The notes: generated from the letters alone by a model not told the origin. A DNA stretch of 64,000 nt from Tubulanus polymorphus (GCF_964204645.1 NC_134025.1:3539001-3603000); one strand, 5' to 3'; counted from the first letter of the stretch, positions 11,793-25,659 are shown. Numbers and translations are program-made.

Positions 11793-14700
11793 ATGGCTGA
11801 GTTAAACCACCATGAAACTGCTGAAGTTTCACCAGATGATAAAAAGAAAGCCAGTGAATTCAAAGAAAAAGCGAATGAATTATTCAAAAGTAAAATTTCA
11901 ATATATTTCTTTCAATTCTATATCGCCAACAAGTAGTAGACTCACTCACAAAAAAAGTTTTTCACTTGCGGACTGCTCTTTTCTCTCTCCTGCCTCTGGG
12001 TGTAGTCAGTAACACAGGTGCTCGTATCAGAGTTGTAGGTAATGTAAAAACGATAATCTGTTGATCCTATGTCTATAGTATATACATAGACATAGGATTA
12101 ACAGATTATCGTTTTTACATTCAACTCTGATACGAGCCTGTGGTCAGTAACCTGTCTGTGGTTTAGTTTCACGATCGGATATTTTCACAAACCACATGGT
12201 ATAAGCCCATCCGATTATAAAAAGCTTACCACCAACGTTTAGGTAACTAATTACCTCTGGTTGTAAAATATTCCAGACCCAGGCGTAGCCTTGGAGCCTT
12301 GAGACGCCCTGCTTGTATGTGACTCAACTGTCATTCACAATCAGACATATTTTAATGAATGAACTTCTTGTTCATTATTAATGATTCAATTCATGTTATC
12401 TTATATTTTCAGAACAAGATTACGATAAAGCAATTGACTTCTATACTAATGCTATTGAAATTGATGCAACTGAAGCGGCTTACTTCTCAAACCGCAGTTT
12501 TGCGTATTTAAAAATAGAATGTTTTGGTTATGCGCTTCAAGATGCCAATTCGGCTTTAGAAATAGATCCAAAATATGTGAAGGTATTAATACGAGTAAAC
12601 CAATGTGAAGCAGTTGGTTTAACTTGAACTTGAAATAGTTTTATATTTTAATTACAGGCTTATTATCGACGAGCTTCTGCTAATATGGCTCTCGGAAAAT
12701 TTAAACTGGCACTAAAAGATTTTGAATCGGTAAGCGTAGGTCCTGAAAGGTGTAATATCGAGTTATGGGAATTGTTCTGTTTTCTTGATAATATTTGAAT
12801 AAATTTCAGGTTACAAAATGTCGTCCTAATGATAAGGACGCTCGGACCAAATATCTAGAATGTAAGAAAATAGTTACGCGTATCGCATTTGAAAAAGCTA
12901 TTTCCGTTGATGATAAACAAGTTAGCATCGTTGAAAAACTCGACTTAGACTCAATGAGTATGTGTCCTTCGGATTTCTTCTTGTCGACTTCTCTGACATT
13001 CTGATCAATGTAGTATAAATATCGGTATTTCAGCCATCGAGGATGAGTATAAGGGACCAAAACTTGAAGACGGCAAAGTCACTTTACAGTTCATGAAAGA
13101 TCTCATGGAAACTTATAAGAAACAAGAAAAACTTCATAGAAAATATGCTTATCAGGTAGATATATTCCATGCATTTCGATTCTGATGAACAGTATTAGGA
13201 TTAATTTGAATATTTGCCTAACGTTTTATTGTAGATTTTGGTTGACGTGAAAAAATTATTCATGGAACTTCCAAGTCTTGTTGAAATCAAGGTTCCCGAA
13301 GTATGTCATAGTTATGGATTGGATGATATTTGAAAACAAGCCATTTCTTTTATAATTCGTCCAATGTGCCCCTTTTGTCTATGCATTTCTATTTTTTTTA
13401 CAGGAGAAAAAGTTCACAGTTTGCGGAGACATTCATGGTCAGTTTTATGATTTGATGAATATATTTGAACTCAATGGTCTACCATCGGAAGAAAATCCTT
13501 ACGTATCCTTTTCTATAGAATTGACCAAAATGCGACTGAATACTGTAAATGAAATATCCGTTCTTTAACAATTGCAAAGTTATTTAATGGTGATTTTGTT
13601 GACCGCGGATCGTTTTCAGTTGAATGTATATTTACATTATTTGGATTTCGTTTGCTCTATCCGAACCATTTCTTCATGTCCAGAGGTTTGTGGATTCTAC
13701 TCTTAGTGATGGCCGATTCATCGATTATTAGCGAAAGATTGTTTATTTCACGATGTGTTGCTTTCTCATTGGTACAGGAAATCATGAAAGTTCAACAATG
13801 AACAAAATGTATGGCTTTGAAGGTGAAGTGAAATCAAAGTATAACGCACAGATGATCGATTTGTTTACCGAGGTTTACAATTGGCTTCCATTATGCCATA
13901 CAATCAATAATAAGGTCATGGTATGTACCTGGTAATCTTTAAACCATTCTGAAATAAACTTAGCTTCTCCCTGTCACAATATTACATATATTCTGCCCCA
14001 GTACTCTGGTGGAATATTTTACCTAGTCCAGTTAGATCTAGTCATTCAATCGGTGTTTTTAAATCTAAGCTGAAACTCCTTTTAGATTTCTATGTTCTCT
14101 TATGATGTAAAGCCAATTAGCATATTTTATATGGATTTTAGGCTGAATAAATTATCATTAATTATTATTATCATATAGTGCGTATATGATGTGTTTTATA
14201 GGTAATGCATGGCGGTTTGTTCAGCGATAGTGAATTAACTCTCGATACTCTAAAGAAAATTGATCGTAATCGACAACCTCCTGACAGTGGTATGTTTAAT
14301 AGTATTCACAGATATGTAGAAGAAAAATGAATTCAGTGTAATATCATTAACTTGAAGCTTGAATTGTTGAAATACACTTTTTGAAAATTTTACTTACTCC
14401 AGGCCCAATGTGTGAGCTGTTATGGTCAGATCCTCAACCCCAGTGTGGCTTGGCCCCAAGTAAAAGGGGGATAGGTGTACATTTCGGTCCAGATGTAACG
14501 GAGAATTTCTTAAAACGGAATAATCTAGACTACGTTATACGAAGCCACGAAGTCAGGCAGAAAGGATATGAAGTTGCTCATAATGGGAAATGTATAACTG
14601 TGTTTTCTGCACCAAATTACTGGTAAAGACTTGACAGATAATTGAAAAAAATGTGTTTTAACTGACCGAGATATAGGCCTAATCATGTGTGCTTTATATT

Positions 14701-14930
14701 TTCAGTGATATGATGGGCAATGAAGGTGCATTCATTACTTTGTACGGCCATGATCTTACACCCAAGTTCACAACATATAAGGAAGTGGTGAGTAATTACA
14801 TAATCATCTCATGATTGAATGAAATCCCACTCACAGCTCATTATCATTCGAGTTTTCCCTTCTTTTTCAGCCTCATCCAAATGTAAGACCGATGGCTTAT
14901 GCCAACTCCATCATGTCGATGCTCGCGTGA
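11793..14930 (+). CDS. PPP5C: Serine/threonine-protein phosphatase 5
   Basis: TPR-containing PPP-family phosphatase, normally a partner of Hsp90, acting in cytosol and nucleus. The N-terminal exons encode three TPRs: [40 protein letters not shown] and [18 protein letters not shown]. The linker and regulatory region follows ([18 protein letters not shown]). Metallophosphatase motifs are all intact: GDIHGQF (human PP5 has GDTHGQF), GDFVDRG, RGNHE across an intron, VMHGGLF, WSDPQPQ, IRSHE and APNYCD. The C-terminal auto-inhibitory end is [18 protein letters not shown], stop 14928-14930. The start codon at 11793 gives MAELNHHE. Intron 1 carries a hAT-like MITE and another intron a LINE remnant. 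Poly(A) signal AATAAA is at 15274-15279. Confidence 0.96.
12013..12142. mobile_element. hAT-like foldback MITE in PPP5C intron 1
   Basis: A 130-bp near-perfect palindrome centred near 12079. The left end is CACAGGTGCTCGTATCAGAG; the right end, read inward, is CACAGGCTCGTATCAGAG. The arms continue through AATGTAAAAACGATAATCTG to a loop around TATAGTATATA. It is flanked by an exact 8-bp direct repeat GTCAGTAA (12005-12012 and 12143-12150), the target-duplication size of hAT elements. The nearly identical arms suggest a young insertion. Confidence 0.85.
13998..14180 (+). mobile_element. 3' end of a non-LTR retrotransposon (LINE) in PPP5C intron
   Basis: From 13998 one frame reads [20 protein letters not shown] and then FKSKLKLLL. 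This is the typical C-terminal tail of Jockey/CR1-type reverse transcriptases (LWN-LP--VR-S-S---FK-KLK). Only the end of the open frame remains, followed by an AT-rich tail with ATTATTATTATCAT. It lies sense to the host gene. Confidence 0.65.
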
Positions 14931-15273
14931 GAGTAACTGTTATTTATAACATGAATATAATGAATTAACTTCGGTAAACATCGTTGAAATGAAACACTGT
15001 GGGAGTACTGTTTACAATCATTGTCAAAGTGAACATGGAATTTGCATGGATACAGCTGTGCTGTTTCTTGGATTAGCGAGAATTATTTTGTTCTTCTACC
15101 TAAAGAATGGAATACACGATTTTCGACTAGTTTAAATGACAAGTGATGCTGGTCATGTCTGTCTACCAATGGATGAAGAGTGGCTCTTGTTTAATACGTA
15201 GGAAACAAGTGGCTGTTGCCATTATATGAATTATCTAGATCCCATAAGAATGTATTTTTTGTTACCCGCTATC

Positions 15274-15279
15274 AATAAA
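15274..15279 (+). terminator. PPP5C poly(A) signal
   Basis: AATAAA about 345 bp after the PPP5C stop codon, the first canonical signal downstream. Confidence 0.6.
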
Positions 15280-18200
15280 AATGTCGTAAGAGAAAGCGTG
15301 GTACTTCGATTCAAATTCGATCAATGAATTTGTAGAAAAAATGGAAGTCGTTTTTACAAAATTTTTGTTGACTATTTTAAGACGAATTAACAATAATAAT
15401 AGCAAGTCTACTGTTACTGCCAAAAAGTATTTTTGCTTTTATGGTTTTGCTTTGGTCTTTTATTGAGGCTTGTACTAGTCAAGATCAGTAAGTTTACTCC
15501 TTGATTTCGATCTAATCTGGCCTATGTATAATAATTCGAGCTGATTTCAATTCATTAGTCCCAAATGATCTGAATTGAACTTGTTCCCCTGTATTATATA
15601 GCAATCAGATGATGGAAGTCAAATTTATCCACTGAAACTATTCTCAGCTCAAGTTGGATGTTTTGGGACTGTATAAGTGTCCGGCTTAGTGGTATCCCAG
15701 TTTGATGGCTATGTTGTATAGTCACAAAAATATTTCTACAAATATCCAAGTTGAACAGTTATCCCTGTTAATTGGATCCAAGTGGCGCAGTCGACTGTCA
15801 TTTTCCTCATTAAGCAAGGCAATGTTGAAGGTGAAGTTTCTTGGAAAGTTAGTTAAACTACTCTGCTGGCTGCTTTTAGCATAAATCCATTGGACAGCTT
15901 AAAATCTACTGCTGCATTAAAATCGATGCAACCTTCATTGTATGTATTGGGAACACAATTCATACTTCATTCAAGAGAGAAGAACAAGACGTCCTTAGAG
16001 GCTGATTGGATAACAAATCAACACATGACAAACTAGGCATTTTGTAAGGATAGTATCCTTTATTTTTCATCTTACAAGAATCTTACACATGGTTCATTCG
16101 TAACAACATTCAAACCAGTTCCACTCCAGTATCTATAATAATCAACACGGTAAGCAAGGCGCACCGCGTTGTTTTATAACATTCGTTCAAATGTAGAAAA
16201 GACTGGGTCGAGACAGAATTCATACTATTAACAGACAACAACTAAAAATCTTCTTTTTTGAGACCTCAAACAGGAATGCTAATTGGTTAAAGACCGGAAT
16301 AAAATGCGATGAAATTATTGCTTTTTTAAAGAGATTCTGCATGCTTAGCCACTGTTGGATTTCAATTAATATCAACATTTTCAATATTACTTGCTGTTCA
16401 TTCCTGCATGATGACAAACGCAATGCTATTTATTGCACATGGAACTATCGATAAATTGGCTTTGTAAGGGGAAACCAATCCTTCTAACAGTTACACCGCC
16501 TACGTAGCTTCTGACCCACTCCTTTCTACATCTCACTTCATAACCAAAGTATAACTAACCAAAGTATAAAAAATAAATGAAAAATTACCCCTGGTAGGTT
16601 GAAAACAGTTGACCGATATTATTTCATTTATGTATTCAAACAATTTTAATTTGTTAGCATATTCTGTAACTGAAAATCTACGACCAAAAATATCAGTGAT
16701 TAGACTTCCGACCAAGTCAAGGTGTCAAATCAGTGAAATCAATTTCTCAAACCGGTTTTAGTTCAACAAATAGAATTAAGACCAGAAATTTCGGTGAATT
16801 CCATTCCATCAATAAGTGGAATATCAATGATACTGGTTTTAAAAAATATTCTCTTCATATTGAAACTGGTCTTGTACTTTTCAAGCATTTCTTAACAAAG
16901 TGGAATATGATGATGACGAGTTCATGAACAGTACTCTGTATCATTTTACACATTTCACTCAACATCGATACCAACAATGTATAGAACCATTTCATACAAA
17001 ATATCACAATCTATTCTACCTAAGACGAGTTCTTTTTTACCCTTTTATTAACTGTGAACACTGTATTGAAGAACTTCGTACTTAGGATCGCACTTTTCAT
17101 ATCGAGATCATCTTGTTCAACATTAGCACCCATACATACCATAACACGGCATGATTTACCTCTCGGCCAAACTAAAACTTGGCTTTAACCCAATACATCC
17201 TTGGCCTCAACAACTGTTCTCAACCCATGATGAATATATAGCAATCCAAAAATCAAGGCAACACTGGTCACAGGACTTTTAAGAGAAAACTTTTCGTGAA
17301 GCGGTGAAAAAGAATTACCATTATCATTTAATATAATTATCATCATCATAATTACCATTATCATAATTATTACAATTCATAAATCATAGATTCACTCACC
17401 TCAAAATTTTTTATCATTATAATTTCACTCATACTTAAACATGCCCACAACATTCAATTATTTCCCCGATAAGAGTGCCTAAAGCCTAGCTATATCAGTT
17501 GTGAGTCAACTCTCATGTAAAGACTAATGCAATACGTGATAGTAATTCAATGTTTTCGAACAGGTTCATCAAAAATTTAAAATCCACACAGTCTTTCACA
17601 ATATAATGTTAATTATCATTTAATACGAATGACATATTTAGTGCCACAATGAAACCTCCCAACATATAATAATAGTATAGTAATAATCCCCCGAATTCAA
17701 TAAAATATAATAGTATATCAGTATTTACGAATCATTTCATTATCAATATCGTAATTATATCAACATCGTCATCATTTATCGTTACTTTCGACAAAAAAGT
17801 TGCTTGCAAGTGCCAAAAACTGCCCAATAGTTTTTTTTTTCAACCATTATTTAAATAGTGCCAAATATATTTATAATCGGTATTTATACCACGAAAGCTA
17901 TCAATGAATACTACACTAAATGATTTTCATCATAAAAAGCATTATTATTATTATTATTATCAATTTACAGTTATTTTTAATGATACAATGATAGTTGCCT
18001 GTAACCAGTGCTACAATGACTGCAGCTGTGAATCAATTCTTTGTTAGCCATTTATTTTATTTCTTATTATCATCGACGACATCATCGATATATCAATATT
18101 ATTGCACGTTCAACACAATCGAAAGTTAATTTATTCATTATTTCATTATCATCGTTATAACAATAAATAGCAATAAACATTAAATAAGTTATCATTCAAA

Positions 18201-20250
18201 TTCAACCGCGAAAAAAAATCCGTCAGATCACGCGAAATTCAGAGCGAGAAAACGTTGCTCAATTTTCTATCAGTCAGAATCAATAGATTCCCCTGATTTA
18301 CGAATAAAGTTGTGAGAATGTAGAGATTTTAGAGTCTTCATATACCGCTACATATAAATATCAAACAAAGAATTGCTTGATTCAGATCTGCAAATTGGAT
18401 ATCACATGTGAACACACTCATATGGAGACACCTCCCATAATGTGGCAATGGTTTGGACATCCGTTTAATGCCAAAATGCCCAGAAGTAGGAGGACCAGTG
18501 CCACACACAGATATCTCGATAAATTATTTCAATTTAACGAAGTGGACTCGTCTGCACACTGGATCCTCCAGTTGAACGATTGTCATCTGGTCCTCTTACC
18601 CCGAAGCTAGGTCACCAGCCGGGCCGGCCGATTTCGTCCGGATTGCTCAACCCCATATGGCACTTGCAGCGGTTACGTTGACTTGGGCACTTCAAGCTGA
18701 GAAAAAGAAAGTTAAAACATTAGTCCAACTTTTGTCTTCATGCGCGCGTTTTGCGAATTCCAAACACTATCCGCGTGTGGAGAGAATATTGATGACGACG
18801 TTCCTCAGTCAAATATCAGAAATGAACAAGAGTCGTCAGTGTAGTACGTCGCATACGGATCTCCTGCTTCACATGAAAATAAACAGACACAATAAACAAT
18901 ACCGTACAATCAAATTCATTCACCACCAAGTACATTTTGCGTTCCACTTCCACCATTCTCAATATTATATCTTAAGGCACAATTTTGCATGCCATGCATC
19001 TATGATAAAATGCTTCTAGAAAAAGAATCCGGAAAGGCCAACTAACTATATGTAACGAACGATTTAAAATTTGATTGTACAGTATTACTTAAGAATCTAA
19101 AAACAATATTTAGTTTCTCCCAGATCATTGACAACAGCGAGAACATGGTACACGTATGCAAGACTAATGTCTTAAGAAATCAGTCTCCTATTCAAACTTG
19201 CTTACTTCAGATGATTTCAAACCAAGCAATAAAATTCACTCATAGATCTATATTAGGTTATCAGTTTAGGCCCGACGTATTTTCCTGATGATCAGACATT
19301 AGAATTTAACACAAAGGCATATAATGTGCAACACAGAAGCTCTTGTTAAAATAGATTCCAGCTACTGAAATTTATTTCATTCACAAACCAACCAAAAGGG
19401 AAGGGGCATGCAAGGATGTAACATAATTTGTATGCTACAATGTAATCAAAACAGAATTACTTACAAGAGATAGACATATTTTACTTACTGACTTCAGTTT
19501 TCAATTATTGTTTATTGCTCGATGATAAATTCTTTTAGAGAAATTCACAATCATGATCTTTGGTTTGTTGCAGTCGATAAAATGTTTTAGAGGAGGCAGC
19601 TTTTGCTGAATCGACTGGAATGGTTGGCGAGTTTAGAACACAGAATGTACATGGGTACCGATACGCTTCATAAGTATATCACGGGTTTCGAAAATATGAG
19701 GAACGTTCTGGACAAAAGCATGATCCGAGTTGAAATCATCATTTCACTACGAGACTGCTATTGCACGCCATCGCTTTCACTGCAAGCATTTCATCTCTAT
19801 AACTTACCGAACATAAAAACCTTTCAATAACATAATACAGAATTTCATGTACACAACTCACACCTCAGGACCTCTTTTCAGACTACAATCTTTATCAATT
19901 GAACAACAATGAACATTTACATGTTCAGCCATTCATCAGCAATACGATTTAAAACATTTTAAACCTGTGCAGAGAATAACTGACAGGTAAATATTTACCT
20001 TTTCTGACTAAATAACGAAGTATTCGCCGAAAAGTTACGAGAATTCTTGACGATAATTCAGAATTTGGGGAGTTTGTCAGCATCGACTGCCACCTTGTCA
20101 ACAGATACCCATTTAAAGGAGAAAGATAACTAATTAAAAAGAGCCAATCATTGGTAACATCATCCGTGTCAATAATTGAACTTGGAAGACTTTGAATCGT
20201 TTTCTTTTTTTAGTAAAGATAACAAATTTGTTTCGTTGAAATCAATGACT
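15280..20250. other. Five-kilobase interval without an identified gene
   Basis: No reading frame here resembles a known protein. From about 17300 to 18250 it is very AT-rich with TCAT/ATTATT simple repeats, including an ATT tract at 17940-17960. Two islands are less AT-rich. One spans 18400-18860; in it a minus-strand segment 18600-18696 is bounded by CTCAG and GTAAGA splice-like ends but has stops in all frames. The other spans 19600-19830, where the plus strand has a 75-codon open frame starting MLNRLEWLASLEHRMYMGTD. TTTATT near 16060 could end a minus-strand transcript. A non-coding or lineage-specific transcript is possible but unproven. Confidence 0.4.
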
Positions 20251-20974
20251 ACACTTTATTTGTTTATTTTATTTTACTCAATTACTCTGCACTGAAACAT
20301 CCAGACAATTAATACAAGACATAAGCCAGAATTCTACGAACTGATTATGAATATAATATCATGTCTGCCAAAAACAAAGTCTGGATACAAAGAATATACA
20401 TTATCTGACAAAACCACAAGAGTTTGTTGTATCTCTCTAATGAAGATTGAAAACTACAGCTAAGAATTTTGCTAACATTTAGTAAACACAAAGCAAAAGA
20501 TCTCCGCAGAACTGCTTTTAGTTCTCTGACATCCAGATGATTTTGAGATCACTATCAAAATATATATATGCTGTTACTAGGTAAGAAATCAATCATACCT
20601 TGTCTCTTATATATTCAATATTTTTGGGTAAACGTATTGATTTTGAAGGCAGAATAATCCATTTCTCGTAAGTACTGGTTAAAAGTCTTCAACGTTTCAA
20701 TTTTCAGATATTATGTGTAATCCATGAAGTAGTTGTAGTGATGATGAATGAACGATAAAAACCACATTTTCTGCAGTTTTTAAAGCAGGCACTTTCGCCA
20801 TGGGTCTATTTACAGTGATGGCTATTTACAATGAGTCTCCTTGCGAACCTTCTCTCAATTAGGAAATGGAAAGCTCGATTTTCAAGGGTTTTAGTGAGTT
20901 TTTTGTCCATGATTGCCGTGAAAGAACTGTCGAAACATAGATATCGTTAAGATATCTCGCCGTGAATAGCAAAT

Positions 20975-23900
20975 TTAGCTCCAATTTTGACCATATGAAT
21001 CTTGATACCACTGAGCATCATTATTATTTCCGTAATTGTTGAAGCCAGATTGTCCGAGAGGTTGTTGAGCAATGGGCTGTGCACCCCAATTTTCCTGAAC
21101 ATTACGGCGCTTGCCACCACCCTGGGTGTGGTCGCCACCCATCTTACGCTTACCTCCCCGCTGCTGTTGCTGCTGCTTAGGTCCTCCAGCAGCTCCGCGA
21201 GATAGTGGTGGTGGTGCACCACGACCACGCATACCACCTGCGCCACCACCTCTAACCGGCATACCTCCACGACCGCGTGGAATAGGAGCGATACCTCTAC
21301 CACGAGCACCTCCGCGACCTCGAGGGATCTACAACACATTATCAACAAATATTTGCCAGATGATTATTATACGATCTTAGAAACCGACGATAAAAAGAAA
21401 ACCCTTCCCCACGCCTTAATTGATTTCAGTAAAATTCATAAGGAATTTTCATACAATATGAGAATGAATCAGAATTAGTAAAATAACTGTAACAACACCT
21501 ACATTTACCTTGGCCGGTGGTCCACCTCTTCCACGTCTGGGCGGCGCTGGTCCGTATCCACCAGTGAAGCAATAATCGTCGTAATACTCGTAACCATAAC
21601 AGTACGGATCATTGTATCCACCTCTATAATCATCGTAACATTCATAGCCATAGTCGTAACCATAGTCTTAATAAACGAGAACAAACGTGCAACATCAATA
21701 CAATTAATACCGGTACAACTCTGAATTAACCAGGCCTTACCATATCCTCGGCCCATAGGTGGCGGTGGAGGTCGTCTCATACCCCTTCCCATCGGTCCAC
21801 CACGCTGCGGTCCCCAATCACCATGACTGAAACACAATGAAAGTTGATACTAACGGACCCTACGCGATATCCGTCGTGAAAGCTCGTTTAAAACTGAGAT
21901 AATTACATCTATCGAAGATTCCTCGAAATTCTGTGATGGAAATTTTGAAAACAGTTTCTTAATATTTGCAGTCTAGGTAGATACATTTTATCGACCACAG
22001 AAATCTCAAATAAATCAGTTGAAGCTTTGTCTACAGAGGTATTTTAGTGTACGCAATAAAAATCGAAACTAGTATTCAAGGAGATTAGAAGTATTTACCA
22101 CCTAGCTTGCATCATTATCATCATCATTCGTTGTCTTTCTTGTTCACGTTTCCTCGCTTCTTTGCTTTTCTTGGACGCCTCGGATTGCGGCTTTGCCAAC
22201 GTGATTTCCATTCTAGGTTTATTCGGTTCATCGCCCTCATCAATTGTCTGTAAAAATCAGGATATCAGTTTAACTATTGCAGTGCGGTGTATGAATTGAT
22301 GGCTTTTGCTAGTACACCGCACTGCGGTGTATTGATGTAATTAGTTTTTATCTCTATTGAAAGATGGCAGCACCTGTCAAACATAGTGAAATATTAGTAA
22401 CTAACGATACAACGCACTTTAGTGGTATTCCCGATATTCAACACACTAGGGCGAAAATTTTCAAAATTTTTAAATTATCTCCAGCACTATAGGGTATTGA
22501 TTAGTCAGCGCTGAAAGGATTAAATCGTTTTTTCATAAGACAATCATCGACAAATTCTTTAAAAGATTATTTACGGACCTGTCCTTGAAGTTCGCTCATA
22601 GCGAGTTCAGCGGCATCTCGTTCCTCGTAATGAATAAATGCATAATTCTTTTGTTTCTTCACCCGTTCTAGTGCACCATATTTACAGAACCTCTCCTTCA
22701 ACTGTTCCTCGGTTACCTCAGATGTCAGATTGCGTACGTACAATACTTTAACCTGGAAAACGAGAATCACATGACGTCGAACGCTTTCGATACAACAGAA
22801 CTTGTGCAAGTAGATTATCGATCTAATAATTTTTCCCCAAAAAGTCCCTGAATTCTAATTGTTCATAGTTGAAGTCAGGACATATTTTGCCAGTCACAAA
22901 TTTCGGACGTACGCAAGTTTTACTGAATAATTGTAAACATTGTACGCTAATCATAGAAAAATACTGACTTTAGACATTGTATCTTCATCTGGTTCTTCCT
23001 GTGGATCAGCCCAATCAACGATTATATCACAATTCCACACTTTTCTGCCATTACCCAGTCGACGTTTGGCGGATGAAGCATTCTTGTGTGTATCATATTC
23101 AAGAAATGCGAATCCCCGATTCTTTTTCTTGCAATCATCAGCACAGCCGTATATAATAACCTGTTTCAGGCCCTCTGAAATAAACACCACGTAAGTCCAC
23201 GCTGTAGAAATTCATCGCGGCACAACATGATTCATGATTTGTTCATCATTATTACCTGCTAATTTTTTGAATTCCTCTAAGATTTCTTCTTGGCCTTTGT
23301 TCTTCGGAATATTACCGACGAATATTCTAGTGTTTGCAATCGAGATGTTTACTTTAAGCGCTTTTCCTTTTTTGATTTCATAATTGTTATACTGAAAGAC
23401 GTTTAGATAGTAAATCATCAGTGGAACATCAATAATTTTGTGTTAAGTATCTTCTTATCGAACTAACCTTATCAACAGCATTTTGAGCTCCTTCTTTTGT
23501 ACAAAATGTAACGAAACAATATCCACGATTCTGTCCAGTTAGCGGATCCATCATTAAACGTAAATCCCAAATTTCACCACATTTCTCGAACAAAGGAATC
23601 AACTCGTCTTCAAATACATCTTTCGGTATTTTACCGCAAAAAACCTGAAATTTAGATCGGACATATCAAATCCTTATTCACAAATAGCAAAATAATTAGT
23701 AGTAATGTATAATCAGAGCAACATAGATACCTCGTGACCGGCTCCCGGGCAAGATTCAGAGGGATCAACTCCAGGTGGAGGACCACCGTATTTTCTCTGG
23801 CCTGTCGTGACATCCAGTGAATAACCGGACTTATCTAGAATTTCCTGCAAAACAATGTTAACATTGAGATTAATAATTTTTGTCAGCAATCGAATAAAGA

Positions 23901-24836
23901 TTCAAGCACAATAAGGTACTGGCGGCACAACAATACACTGGCTTACTCCTAGCGAAAATAAGTTCATATTTAATAAAATTTTAAAAAGATTTTTTGACCT
24001 CTCGGGGTATGTTTTAGATTTGAAAATTGATTTACTAATGAGTAAAGCGGATTCAAATTTAACCGAAAATGTAAATGAAATTAAAGCGCAGAAACCAAGT
24101 AACCACTAGCGAACCTGGTGGATGATTGGTCGCTACAGTAGCAATCCCGGTTCATCATCGACTGATCAGTTGTTTTACCTTTAATTTAGCTTCATCCGGA
24201 CCTTTCTTCTCCGCTTGAGGTATCTTGTATTTTTGTCGATATGCTTTCATGACGCCGCACAAATAAGCGCTTTTATTGCCGACATGTTCCAGGTCGCTTT
24301 CCTGAAATTGTTTCAATACTGCAATGGCTCCCTCTGCTGGAAAGTCTTTCAACGCGTCGAGCGCTCGGTTATCCAGATCTTCATGTTTTAATAATGCTAA
24401 AATAAGACGATAATTCAGTCATTATTTCATAATTGACATAATTACATTAATTGCGTCCTCATATTATAATTCTTTAAAAGAGTTATCAAAATTTGAGATG
24501 AAAGCCTCATTTTTAACTCACATCATAACTAGGCCTATTACTTATTATCATTAAACTCTTACTTGAACAAGTTTTGGTTATACTTGCGGTATAATTTTCA
24601 ATATATTTATAACGTCCAAGCAGGACCCAAGTATTGTATTCAGTCATCGAAATCGAGACCTGGATATATCAGTTTAACAACGTACCAGTTTTGTATATAT
24701 CATCCAATTCTTCAGCAACTCTTTTTACTAGGCCGTGTTCGAGCAATTTGTGATAACTTTCAGTTCTTTCTTCTTGTTCTGTTTCCTGTTTGATTTCGGA
24801 TTCTAAAGGCTGTTCCATGCCCCCATTTTCAGTCAT
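20975..24836 (-). CDS. SYNCRIP: hnRNP Q/R orthologue (SYNCRIP/HNRNPR)
   Basis: RNA-binding protein of mRNA processing, transport and translation. The start MTENGGMEQPLE (ATG at 24834-24836) follows a CACAG acceptor. The acidic N-terminal domain reads HKLLEHGLVKRVAEELDDIY, then KDFPAEGAIAVLKQFQESDL and CGVMKAYRQKYK, as in hnRNP Q. Three RRMs follow. The first has TGQNRGYCFVTFCT, the second RIFVGNIPKNKGQEEILEEF and KKKNRGFAFLEYD, the third VLYVRNLTSEVTEEQLKERF and NYAFIHYEERDAA. The C-terminus is RGG/YYGY-rich, then GGKRKMGGD, NWGAQPIAQQPLG and WYQDSYGQNWS, close to the vertebrate QNWGSQPIAQQPL end. The stop is at 20975-20977. TTTATT repeats at 20255-20275 probably end the 3' UTR. One ancestral gene corresponds to both vertebrate paralogues, so the symbol is nominal. 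A TTAA-flanked MITE lies in one intron. Confidence 0.95.
22274..22519 (-). mobile_element. TTAA-flanked MITE (piggyBac-like), hnRNP Q/R intron
   Basis: Flanked by TTAA at 22270-22273 and 22520-22523. The ends are CTATTGCAGTGC and, inward from the right, TCCTTTCAGCGC. Inside is the GC hairpin TACACCGCACTGCGGTGTA. The element is clearly related, in opposite orientation, to the better-preserved copy at 39263-39548 in PAXBP1. Shared stretches include GGTGCTGCCAT, TACTAGCAAAA and CACTATAGGGTAT variants. Confidence 0.75.
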
Positions 24837-25659
24837 TTTCACCTGTGAAATAATATGAACGCAATTAATGACCATCTCGGAATTTCCTGTGATCAAACAA
24901 TGCTAGGTAATATTTTAAAGGTCCAGAGGTCAAAATAATCCAAATTCAAGCCAATGAAGTTCTAGAATACCATCAATTCATTAACATTAAGATATGAAGA
25001 CCATACAAACATTCTTCCTCTTGGCAATTTATTCATTGATTCTCTTCCACAGAATTCATGGATACACACACGTCATGACATAGGCCTATGATATAGGCCT
25101 GCTGGGAATACTCAAGAATTATTTATCATTCTTCATTTTTAACTAGGAGGTATTATCATCAAAGACTCAAGTTCCAGGCTTGTTGATGTCATACTTTATT
25201 CATGTGACCCCTGTACTTTCACTAGCATTGTTTTGACAGGATCTGTCAAAATAAAATTTGACAGCTGATGGATAGGCTGATCGAAATTTTTCTAACTAAA
25301 TATTACATGCATATCTGGACTGAAGTGAGAATACAAATCAGCTTAAAAGAAACTGATCGAGTAACATAACAAGCAGTAAGGGGCTGATAGTGACGTCGGG
25401 TGATAAAAGGCCTTCTTCTTAATTAAATAGCACGACGCAGAATTGAAAATCGACGTAGAGTTTTATTTCGTCGTTCAAATATCAGTGTTTCACGTCTCAT
25501 TTCACATATTTCTGACGTCCTCTCGTGAAAACAAATACATCACGTTAAACATGAGATCATTTCTAATGAGTTCGATGAGTTTAAACGCACCGATTATTCC
25601 AAAAGCGGCCGAAATACGAATGGAAAATAAATTGTTGAATCAGTCCAAATAAAATTTTC

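Noticed and set aside
16220-17085. Short open frames of 60-67 codons in the gene-poor interval
   Set aside because: Low complexity, AT-driven composition, no splice context and no familiar motif.
20947-21837. Several overlapping open frames on both strands in the hnRNP Q/R tail
   Set aside because: They are shadow frames of the RGG/glycine-rich coding sequence; only the frame ending NWS at 20975 matches the family.
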